In this document: one piece after another, positions 1 through 6,124 of the stretch
Layout of the letters: each line of letters opens with the position of its first letter
Position numbering within the stretch: position 1 is the stretch's first letter
DNA from: Acidimicrobiaceae bacterium
GTDB lineage: Bacteria; Actinomycetota; Acidimicrobiia; Acidimicrobiales; Salinilacustritrichaceae
Direction: 5' to 3'
Length of the DNA stretch: 11,491 nucleotides
Assembly (NCBI GenBank): GCA_003476595.1
Contig: DMTU01000169.1
Location: 3,752-15,242, forward strand
Notes under the pieces: model-generated
Told to the model about the DNA's origin: nothing
The model's input: only the letters and a program-made list of their open reading frames with translations
Databases searched by the model: none
Translations under genes and position numbers: made by a program

Positions 1-1950
1 CTCGATGTACTTCTTGGCGTTGTCCCAGGCACCACCGGAGTTGGCCATGAAGATGGCCAGGCAGAAGCCGGTGACGAGGGCGCCGGCCAGGAAGCCGCCG
101 AGGGTGTCGACGTCGATGAAGCCGAGGACCAGCGGCACGACGACCGCGAGGGCGCCGGGGATGATCATCTCCTTCAGCGAGGCCTTGGTGGAGATGGCCA
201 CGCAGCGGGCCGAGTCGGGGCGGACGCCCGGCTTGCCCTCGCGCAGGCCCGGGATCTCCCGGAACTGGCGGCGGACCTCTTCGATCATCTGGTTCGCGGC
301 CCGACCGACGGCGTCGATCGTGAGGGCGGCGAAGACGAAGGGGAGCATGGCGCCGAGGAACAGGCCGACGAACACGTCGACGTCGCCCACGTTCAGGTTC
401 AGACCGGTGAAGTCGTCGCCGCCGGCCTGGACCAGGGCGACCTCGAAGGTCTTGAACAGGGCCAGGGCGGTGAGGGCGGCGGAGCCGACCGCGAAGCCCT
501 TGGCGATGGCGGCCGTGGTGTTGCCGAGGCTGTCGAGCGCGTCGGTGACGTCGCGGACGCTCGGGTCCAGCTCGGCCATCTCGGCGATGCCGCCGGCGTT
601 GTCGGCGATCGGGCCGTAGGCGTCGACGGACACGACGACGCCGGTGGTGGCGAGCATGCCGATGGCGGCCACGGCGATGCCGTAGATGCCGAGGCCGTCG
701 CCGGCCCACTCGCCGCCCCAGTAGGCGACGAGGACACCGGCGCCGATGAGGATCACGGAGGCGCCGACGGAGATCATGCCGGCGGAGATGCCACCGAGGA
801 TCGTGGTGGCCGGGCCGGTCTCGGAGGCCGCGGCGATCTTCTTGACCGGGCCGTACTGGTCCGAGGTCCAGATCTCGGCGACCTTGCCGATCGCGTAGCC
901 GACGAGCAGACCGCCGATGACGGCGAGGGGCAGGCCCCAGGCGTTGTCGAACTCGTCGCCGCTGAACATGACCATGCCGAGGGCGAAGACGCCGACGATG
1001 GTGATGCCCATGGCCACGTTGGTGCCCATGTGGAGCGCCTTCGACAGGGCGTGGATGTCGGTCGAGTCACCGGCCTTCACCGTGAAGGAGCCGAGGATGG
1101 AGGCGACCATGCCGATCAGCGCCACGCCGAAGGGGAACAGCAGGAGCTTGAGCGTCGGGTCGTTGGTGAGCAGCTCGGCGGTGCTCATGTCCGGGGACAC
1201 GGCGAACACCGTGAAGGCGATCAGCGCGATCGGGGCCACGATGGAGCCGCCGTAGGACTCGAAGAGGTCGGCGCCCATGCCGGCGACGTCGCCGACGTTG
1301 TCGCCCACGTTGTCGGCGATGGTGGCCGGGTTGCGGGGGTCGTCCTCGGGGATGCCGGCCTCGACCTTGCCGACGAGGTCGGCGCCGACGTCGGCGGCCT
1401 TGGTGTAGATGCCGCCACCGACGCGGGAGAACAGCGCGATGGAGCTGGCACCCAGGCCGAAGGCGGTGAGGATCTCGAAGGCCTCGTCGACCTCGAGCAG
1501 CTGCACGAAGACGATGTAGACGATGGCCAGGCCGGCCAGCGCGAGGCCGGCGACGGAGAAGCCCATGACCGCACCGCCGCGGAACGCGAGCGGCAGGGCC
1601 TTGGCCGGGCCGCCGACGCGGGCGGCTTCGGTCGTGCGGGCGTTGGCCATGGTGGCCACGGTCATGCCGACGTAGCCGGCCAGGGCGGACAAGGCCGCAC
1701 CGAGCACGTAGGTGATGGCGCCGAGCGGGTTCACGAGGATCGCGACCAGGACGGCGAGGACGACCACGAAGATCGCCACGTAGGTGTATTCCTGCTTGAG
1801 GAACGCCTTGGCACCGGCCTGGATCTCGAGCATCAGCTCGGTCATCCGCTCGTTGCCTGAGCTCTCCTTCTTGACCAGGCCGAAGTAGTAGAACGCGAGG
1901 CCGAGACCGGCCAGCGCACTCACCAAGGCGAGGTAGGGGATGGCTTCCAC
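1..1950 (-). CDS. hppA: Membrane-bound ion-translocating pyrophosphatase, C-terminus cut by window edge
   Basis: Integral membrane enzyme that couples hydrolysis of pyrophosphate to H+ (or Na+) export; 650 residues are visible. The family core is clear. The substrate motif DX7KXE runs from D187 to K195 and E197. A stretch rich in DNVGD repeats at 213-221 is followed by GADLFES around 226-232. GNTTAAIAKG lies at 476-485, and hydrophobic segments alternate throughout. Known bacterial enzymes are about 690-800 residues, so roughly 50-150 are missing on the left. The chosen start is GTG at 1950, giving MEAIPYLALV, with a good ribosome site 9 nt upstream; no in-frame ATG fits better. Residues A480 and A483 are the pair found in K+-dependent members, whereas K+-independent ones have Lys and Thr there. 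Pumped ion (H+, Na+ or both) cannot be read from what I see. It lies 43 nt after the metal-dependent repressor on the same strand and may share its transcript. Third codon positions are almost all G or C, as in the neighbours. Confidence 0.95.
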   Translation of the reverse strand, partial: MEAIPYLALVSALAGLGLAFYYFGLVKKESSGNERMTELMLEIQAGAKAFLKQEYTYVAIFVVVLAVLVAILVNPLGAITYVLGAALSALAGYVGMTVATMANARTTEAARVGGPAKALPLAFRGGAVMGFSVAGLALAGLAIVYIVFVQLLEVDEAFEILTAFGLGASSIALFSRVGGGIYTKAADVGADLVGKVEAGIPEDDPRNPATIADNVGDNVGDVAGMGADLFESYGGSIVAPIALIAFTVFAVSPDMSTAELLTNDPTLKLLLFPFGVALIGMVASILGSFTVKAGDSTDIHALSKALHMGTNVAMGITIVGVFALGMVMFSGDEFDNAWGLPLAVIGGLLVGYAIGKVAEIWTSDQYGPVKKIAAASETGPATTILGGISAGMISVGASVILIGAGVLVAYWGGEWAGDGLGIYGIAVAAIGMLATTGVVVSVDAYGPIADNAGGIAEMAELDPSVRDVTDALDSLGNTTAAIAKGFAVGSAALTALALFKTFEVALVQAGGDDFTGLNLNVGDVDVFVGLFLGAMLPFVFAALTIDAVGRAANQMIEEVRRQFREIPGLREGKPGVRPDSARCVAISTKASLKEMIIPGALAVVVPLVLGFIDVDTLGGFLAGALVTGFCLAIFMANSGGAWDNAKKYIE

Positions 1951-1958
1951 TGGGATTG

Positions 1959-1964
1959 TCTCCT
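1959..1964 (-). promoter_or_regulatory. Ribosome binding site that fixes the hppA GTG start
   Basis: Read on the minus strand, AGGAGA lies 8 nt before the GTG at 1950. It supports GTG as the initiation codon. It also suggests that hppA is translated independently even if it shares an mRNA with the upstream repressor gene. Confidence 0.7.
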
Positions 1965-1993
1965 GTCGTGGGTGTGTACGGGTGTAGGGCGGG

Positions 1994-2668
1994 TCAGGTG
2001 GCGGCGTGCTCGCGCTGCACGAACACCTGGTTGGCGACGGTGGCGCCGAGGGTGCGGGTGTGGCCGTCGATGGTCAGCACCAGCGGGCCGTCGAAGGGGT
2101 GCTTCTCCTGGATCTGCACCCGTCCTCCGGGGCGCAGACCCAGCTGGTCGAGGAACGCCACGACCTCGGGATCGGTCGACCCGGGCACGGCCACGGTCGC
2201 CACGTCGCCCGGCTCGAGGTCGTAGAGCGGGGGCAGCGGCGGGATGTCGGCCACCTCGGGTGCGGGGATCGGGAAGCCGTGCGGGCACGACTCGGGCCGG
2301 TCGAGGGCGACGAACAGCCGGTCCTCGACCTCCTGGGGCAGCTCGTGCTCGAAGGAGGCGGCCAGGCGGTCGGCCTCGTTCCACGCGTAGCCGAGCATGT
2401 CGGCGAGGAAGCGCTCGACGATGCGGTGGCGGCGGATGCTGGCCACCGCGACGCGGCTGCCGGTCTCGGTGAGCTCCACGCCCCGGTAGGGGGTGTGGTC
2501 CACCAGGCCCCGGTCGGCCAACCGCTTGATGGCGGTGGTGATGGTGGAGGGGGAGAGGCCGAGCTTGTCGGCGAGCGCGCCGGTGTGGGCCTCGGGCTGG
2601 TTCGCCCCCTGGGAGAGGCGGTAGATCGCCTTCAGGAGCTCTCGCTCGGACTTCGAGATCGTCCCCAT
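1994..2668 (-). CDS. DtxR/MntR-family metal-dependent transcriptional repressor
   Basis: Predicted cytosolic repressor that binds DNA when loaded with Fe2+ or Mn2+; 224 aa, the length of long DtxR-type members. Three parts are visible. An N-terminal winged helix (about 5-75) has its recognition helix near LGLSPSTITTAIKRL. A dimerisation and metal-binding helical domain (about 76-140) ends in the family-typical CPHGFPIP. A C-terminal SH3-like/FeoA-like domain covers about 148-218. Aligned by eye to C. diphtheriae DtxR, metal ligands H79, E83, E105 and H106 are kept as H81, E85, E107 and H108. M10 becomes E10, an acid as in MntR Asp8. The H98 position is D100, and the C102 (MntR E99) position is A104. 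The ligand that usually separates iron from manganese sensors is therefore absent, and I give no gene symbol. The ATG at 2668 has no Shine-Dalgarno sequence and lies only about 4 nt from the predicted transcription start. It is divergent from trkA and upstream of hppA. Confidence 0.9.
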   Translation of the reverse strand: MGTISKSERELLKAIYRLSQGANQPEAHTGALADKLGLSPSTITTAIKRLADRGLVDHTPYRGVELTETGSRVAVASIRRHRIVERFLADMLGYAWNEADRLAASFEHELPQEVEDRLFVALDRPESCPHGFPIPAPEVADIPPLPPLYDLEPGDVATVAVPGSTDPEVVAFLDQLGLRPGGRVQIQEKHPFDGPLVLTIDGHTRTLGATVANQVFVQREHAAT

Positions 2669-2678
2669 GCGGGCGGGG

Positions 2679-2708
2679 ACCGTAAGTTTCGGAGGCCGAA
2701 AAAGTCAA
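2679..2708 (-). promoter_or_regulatory. Promoter of the DtxR/MntR-type repressor (and perhaps hppA)
   Basis: Read on the minus strand, a -35 box TTGACT (2708-2703) and a -10 box TACGGT (2684-2679) are separated by 18 nt. The -35 matches five of six consensus bases and the -10 has the TANNNT pattern. Transcription would start near 2672, only about 4 nt before the ATG at 2668. This fits the missing ribosome site and predicts a nearly leaderless mRNA, which is common in actinobacteria. It was read by eye and not tested. Confidence 0.55.
2687..2701. promoter_or_regulatory. Dyad in the promoter spacer, candidate operator of the metal-dependent repressor
   Basis: TTTCGG and CCGAAA form a perfect 6-bp inverted repeat around a 3-nt centre. 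The dyad lies wholly between the -35 and -10 boxes of the repressor promoter, where a bound repressor would block RNA polymerase. A third half-site, TTCGG, lies at 2710-2714, inverted relative to CCGAA at 2696-2700. DtxR-family genes are often autoregulated and the dyad is placed as expected for that. The sequence does not match the DtxR or MntR consensus boxes I know, so the link to this regulator is inferred from position. Confidence 0.45.
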
Positions 2709-2742
2709 CTTCGGGCCGGTGGTGGGGCAGGATGGCGCCCGT

Positions 2743-2747
2743 GGAGG
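2743..2747 (+). promoter_or_regulatory. Ribosome binding site that fixes the trkA GTG start
   Basis: GGAGG lies 7 nt before the GTG at 2755. The start it selects gives a protein beginning directly with the first Rossmann strand (VYVIVVGAGEVG), as usual for TrkA. An upstream in-frame GTG at 2719 would add twelve residues without such a site. Confidence 0.75.
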
Positions 2748-2754
2748 TGCGTCC

Positions 2755-4098
2755 GTGTACGTGATCGTCGTCGGCGCGGGCGAGGTCGGGAGTTACGTCG
2801 CCGATCGGCTCAGCCGGGAGCACCACGACGTGGCCGTCATCGACCGGGACCGCATCGCCCTGCGCGACGTCGAGGAGCACCTCGACGTGCTCACCGTGCT
2901 CGGGTCGGGCACCAACCCCGAGATCCTGCGGGCCGCGGGCATCGACAAGGCCGAGATGGTCGTGGCCGTCACCAGCCAGGACGAGGTCAACCTGGTGTGC
3001 TGCCTGGTGGGCAAGCAGGCCGGGGTCGGGCGCACGGTGTGCCGCCTCGAGGACCCCGAGCTGCGCTCGCGGCAGTCGGCGGCGCTGCACGAGGCGATGG
3101 GGGTGGACCTCATCATCGACCCGGACCACGAGACCGCCCAGGAGATCCTGGAGCTGCTGGAGTACCCGGGGGCGTCGGAGGTCGCGGAGATGGCCGGCGG
3201 CGAGGTCGTGGTCATCGGCGCCCGCCTCCCGGCCGGTGCACCGGTCGTCGGTCGCTCGCTGGTCGAGATCGCGCGGGACCACGAGCCGGAGTGGGAGTTC
3301 CTCTTCGGTGTCATCACCCGGGGCTCGGAGACGATCATCCCGCGCGGCGACGTGACCCTCGAGGCCGACGACCTCGTCCGGGTGCTGTGCAAGCGCAAGG
3401 CCCGCCGCCAGCTGATGCGCCTGCTCGGCCTGGCCCGCAAGGCGCCCCGGCGGATCATGCTCCTCGGCGGCGGCCGCACGGCCGAGCTGGTGGCCGTGGC
3501 GCTGGAGTCGCGGGGCAGCGAGGTCGTCATCGTCGAGCGCGACGACGACCGGGCGAACGAGCTGGCCGAGCGCCTGGGCGGGGCGCTCGTGCTGAAGGGC
3601 GAGATCACCGACGCCGACCTCCTGGAGGAGTCCGAGGTCGGCGCCTTCGATGCGGTGCTGGCCCTCACCGGCGAGGACGACGCCAACATCCTCGCCTGCC
3701 TCTCCGCCAAGCTCGAGGGCGCCAAGGAGACCATCGCCGTGGTGCACCGGCTGTCGCTCCTGCCGTTGCTGGCCGAGGCCGGCATCGACGTCGCCCTGTC
3801 GCCCCGCACGGCCAGCGCCAACGGCGTGCTGCGCTTCGTGCGCGGCGACATCTCCGCCGTGGCCACCTTCCTCCAGGGTGAGGTCGAGGTGCTCGAGGTC
3901 GAGGTCCGGGAGGGGAGCGAGGCCGACGGGGGCATCATCGCCGAGCTCCGGCTGCCCAAGGACGTGCTCGTCGGCGCCTACGTGCGGGACGGCAAGGCCC
4001 AGATCGCCCGTGGCCGGTCCGAGCTGCGGGACCGCGACCACGTGGTGCTCTTCGCCGTGCCCGGCTCGGTCGAGAGCGTGCGCCGCGTGTTCAGCTGA
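2755..4098 (+). CDS. trkA: Trk potassium uptake system regulatory subunit TrkA
   Basis: Cytosolic NAD(H)-binding gating subunit of the Trk K+ uptake system; it docks on the TrkH channel. The protein is 447 aa from GTG 2755, close to the 458 aa of E. coli TrkA. It has the tandem layout RCK_N-RCK_C-RCK_N-RCK_C. The first Rossmann fold has GAGEVG at 7-12 and an acidic residue after the second strand (VIDRD, D30). A first C-terminal half follows around 140-225. The second Rossmann fold begins with LLGGGRTAE near 236, where the last Gly of GxGxxG is Ala, so nucleotide binding in the second half may be weaker. A final TrkA-C domain covers about 365-447. trkH follows 5 nt after the stop, indicating an operon and likely translational coupling. 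Divergent from the metal-dependent repressor; no clear plus-strand promoter was seen in the gap. Confidence 0.95.
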   Translation: MYVIVVGAGEVGSYVADRLSREHHDVAVIDRDRIALRDVEEHLDVLTVLGSGTNPEILRAAGIDKAEMVVAVTSQDEVNLVCCLVGKQAGVGRTVCRLEDPELRSRQSAALHEAMGVDLIIDPDHETAQEILELLEYPGASEVAEMAGGEVVVIGARLPAGAPVVGRSLVEIARDHEPEWEFLFGVITRGSETIIPRGDVTLEADDLVRVLCKRKARRQLMRLLGLARKAPRRIMLLGGGRTAELVAVALESRGSEVVIVERDDDRANELAERLGGALVLKGEITDADLLEESEVGAFDAVLALTGEDDANILACLSAKLEGAKETIAVVHRLSLLPLLAEAGIDVALSPRTASANGVLRFVRGDISAVATFLQGEVEVLEVEVREGSEADGGIIAELRLPKDVLVGAYVRDGKAQIARGRSELRDRDHVVLFAVPGSVESVRRVFS

Positions 4099-4103
4099 CG
4101 CCC

Positions 4104-5669
4104 GTGCCGACCCGCTCGTCGCACGACGCGCTCCTCGAGGGCGAACCGAGCATCTGGCGCTCGATCGCCCGGGCCGGCCACGTGGAGTCCGCCGTCGGGT
4201 TCGTGGTCGGCGTCGCCCTCCTCGCCTGCGGCGTGCTCGGCCTGGTGAGCGCGGCGACCGCACTGATCGACGGCCGCCGGCCGGCCACCATGGCGCTGCT
4301 GGCCGGCATCTGGGCCGCGGCCGGTGCGCTGCTGGTGCGGTCCTGCCACCCGCCGGTCCGGCTCCGCTCCAGCACGGGCTTCGCCGGCGTGCTGGCCACG
4401 TGGCTCACCCTCATCGCCGTGTCGACGCTGACCTACGAGGCGCTCGGCACCTTCGACCACGTCGACGACTCGCTGTTCGAGTCCGTGGCCGGCTTCACGA
4501 CGACCGCGTCCTCGGTGCTCGGCGATCCCGAGAGCGTGGCCAGGGGGGTGCTCGCGTGGCGGGCCGGGACCCAGTGGCTCGGCGGCCTCGCCGCCCTGCT
4601 GTTCGTCGTCGCCGTGCTGCCCTCGATCGGCGTCGGTGGGCTCGACGTCACCTCGGCCGGCTACCGCCACTCGGGCACGTCGCTGCGCAGCCACCGGACG
4701 CTGGCCTCGATGCGGCGCCTGCTGACGCTCTACGCCGCCTTCACCGTGGCCGGCATCGGCCTCTACCTGGTCGCCGGCATGGGCCCCTTCGACGCCGTCA
4801 CCTACGCGGCGACCACCATCTCCACCGGCGGCTTCGCCAACCACGCCGGGTCGTTCTCCCACTTCGAGTCGACCGCGGTCGAGTGGGCCGGGTTCGGGGG
4901 CATGGTCCTCGGCGGGGCCAACATGGCCCTGCTCTACCGGACCCTGCGGGGACGGGACCTCCGGGGCGCGGCGAGGTCCTTCGAGCTGCGCGCCTACGTC
5001 GCCGCGATCGTGGTCGGTGGCATCGTCGTCACCCTGGCCACCGCGCCGTCCGGGGGCGTCACCCACGAGTCGCTGCGCCACGCCTACTTCCACGTCGCCT
5101 CGGCCACGTCCACCACCGGTCACTGGGTCGGGCTCGGCTGGGGTGCCTGGACGGTCGCGCTCCAGGTGCTGCTGCTGGCGATCATGGGCGTGGGCTCGAT
5201 GTCGGGTTCCGCCGGCGGCGGGTTCCGCCAGGTCCGGGCCCTGGCCCTCGTCGGCTACCTGCGGCGGGAGCTCGTGCTCCAGCTGCACCCTCGCGCCGTC
5301 GCCTCGGTGCGCGTCGGCCGTCGACCGGTCAGCGAGGAGCTGGTCAGCCGGATGATCGGCTACCAGGCGCAGTACCTCGTGGTGGCCGGCATCGGGGCGG
5401 TGGTGATCGCCGTGCTCGGCGCCGACCTGGTCACCTCGATCACCGGGGCCATCTCGGCTCTGGCCAACGTGGGCCCGGCGCTGGGGGAGCTGGTGCCCGG
5501 CGCCGGCGGCATCCGGGTCCTGAGCCGCCCCGAGCGGGCCGCGCTCCTCCCGCTCATGCTGCTCGGCCGCCTGGAGATCGCACCGGTGCTCGTGGGCATC
5601 GGGTTGTCCGCCACGGCGGTCCGCCGCGTCGCCCAGCGGGGGGTGGGACGCGGCCACATCGTGGACTGA
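4104..5669 (+). CDS. trkH: Trk potassium uptake channel subunit TrkH
   Basis: Membrane subunit of the Trk K+ uptake system, 521 aa, the normal family size (about 480-520). It shows the four-repeat membrane-pore-membrane plan. Pore loops are P1 FTTTASS (131-137), P2 STGGFAN (240-246), P3 STTG (336-339) and P4 NVGP (455-458). Other family marks are TQWLGG (156-161), GVGG (176-179) and the GSAGGGFRQVR loop (368-378), where family members usually have Lys and here Arg. In P1 the family has TTTG and here TTTA, so the filter glycine of the first loop is replaced by Ala135. The other three loops keep their glycine. A soluble N-terminus of about 28 residues precedes the first membrane segment. The GTG start at 4104 is 5 nt after trkA and has no clear ribosome site, so coupling to trkA translation is likely. 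Function as a K+ importer is well supported; altered selectivity is only a possibility. Confidence 0.93.
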   Translation: MPTRSSHDALLEGEPSIWRSIARAGHVESAVGFVVGVALLACGVLGLVSAATALIDGRRPATMALLAGIWAAAGALLVRSCHPPVRLRSSTGFAGVLATWLTLIAVSTLTYEALGTFDHVDDSLFESVAGFTTTASSVLGDPESVARGVLAWRAGTQWLGGLAALLFVVAVLPSIGVGGLDVTSAGYRHSGTSLRSHRTLASMRRLLTLYAAFTVAGIGLYLVAGMGPFDAVTYAATTISTGGFANHAGSFSHFESTAVEWAGFGGMVLGGANMALLYRTLRGRDLRGAARSFELRAYVAAIVVGGIVVTLATAPSGGVTHESLRHAYFHVASATSTTGHWVGLGWGAWTVALQVLLLAIMGVGSMSGSAGGGFRQVRALALVGYLRRELVLQLHPRAVASVRVGRRPVSEELVSRMIGYQAQYLVVAGIGAVVIAVLGADLVTSITGAISALANVGPALGELVPGAGGIRVLSRPERAALLPLMLLGRLEIAPVLVGIGLSATAVRRVAQRGVGRGHIVD

Positions 5670-5705
5670 GACGGTGCGCACGACAGACGGACACGGGCCG
5701 ATCTT

Positions 5706-5729
5706 GGCGACGGGGCGACGGGGCGACGG
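5706..5729. repeat. Three tandem copies of an 8-bp unit
   Basis: GGCGACGG occurs three times in perfect tandem. It lies 37 nt after the trkH stop, just beyond where the Nudix-like fragment should end on the minus strand. Such a tract can arise by replication slippage. I see no regulatory role. Confidence 0.85.
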
Positions 5730-5736
5730 GCCAGCC

Positions 5737-5919
5737 CAGAAGCCCGAGGTGGTCGAGGCACAGGTAGCCGAGGTCGACGTCGGTCAGCTGGCCAGCTCGG
5801 AGGTGCAGTCGGAACTCGTCGAGTGACGTCAGCTGAACCTCGATGAACTCCCCATGATCCAGTGCGGGCTCTGCCACTCGTCGCGCGTTGCGGGCAACGG
5901 CTGCATGGCGTCGCGTGTT
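5737..5919 (-). pseudogene. Decayed 3' fragment of a Nudix hydrolase (ADP-ribose pyrophosphatase-like)
   Basis: One minus-strand frame encodes about 61 residues that look like the C-terminal end of a Nudix hydrolase: NTRRHA, then RRVAEPALDHGEFIEV, then LRAGQLTDVDLGYLCLDHLGLL. In intact members the pattern is a catalytic Nudix box, then a segment with N-R-x-H, then EFIEV, then GxLTDxD followed by an alanine- or leucine-rich helix. Here no Nudix box (GX5EX7REUXEEXGU) appears upstream in any minus-strand frame. The frame also runs on past the expected end into the 8-bp tandem repeat and the antisense of trkH. The rest of the 5670-6124 gap shows no further gene. The assignment rests on family resemblance by eye. 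It could be a chance frame, but the dense run of family-like residues argues against that. Codons are less G/C-biased than in trkH. Confidence 0.5.
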
Positions 5920-6082
5920 CGAGGACGCCGCCAGCCACGATGAACCAACGAGCTCGAGGATGCTGTATGGGCAGGGAACCCGCATGTCTTGGCGACAGGT
6001 TCGCCCGCTCGTCCGCCGAACGGCGACGGCGAGGAGGCCGGCGGCAGAGTGACTCCCAGGGGCGGTAGAGGAACGCCCGGCG

Positions 6083-6104
6083 CGACCAGGCGTGCGCGTG
6101 GTCG
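6083..6104 (-). terminator. Possible terminator hairpin after the Fic gene
   Basis: CGACCA and TGGTCG pair around a 10-nt loop that can add a short GCG/CGC extension. The hairpin begins 21 nt downstream of the fic stop. There is no T run, which is common in high-GC genomes but leaves the call weak. It would also work for read-through from trkH on the other strand. Confidence 0.25.
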
Positions 6105-6124
6105 GCGGCCGTCGCCTCGCCGCT

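Noticed and set aside
1030..1860. Plus-strand open frame across hppA
   Set aside because: Antisense of the pyrophosphatase. The composition is biased and there is no ribosome site.
2632..4263. Long minus-strand open frame opposite trkA
   Set aside because: Antisense shadow of trkA, whose Rossmann motifs and ribosome site are unambiguous.
3978..5681. Long minus-strand open frame opposite trkH
   Set aside because: Rich in Arg, Gly, Asp and His with no membrane segments or motifs. The plus strand encodes a complete TrkH.
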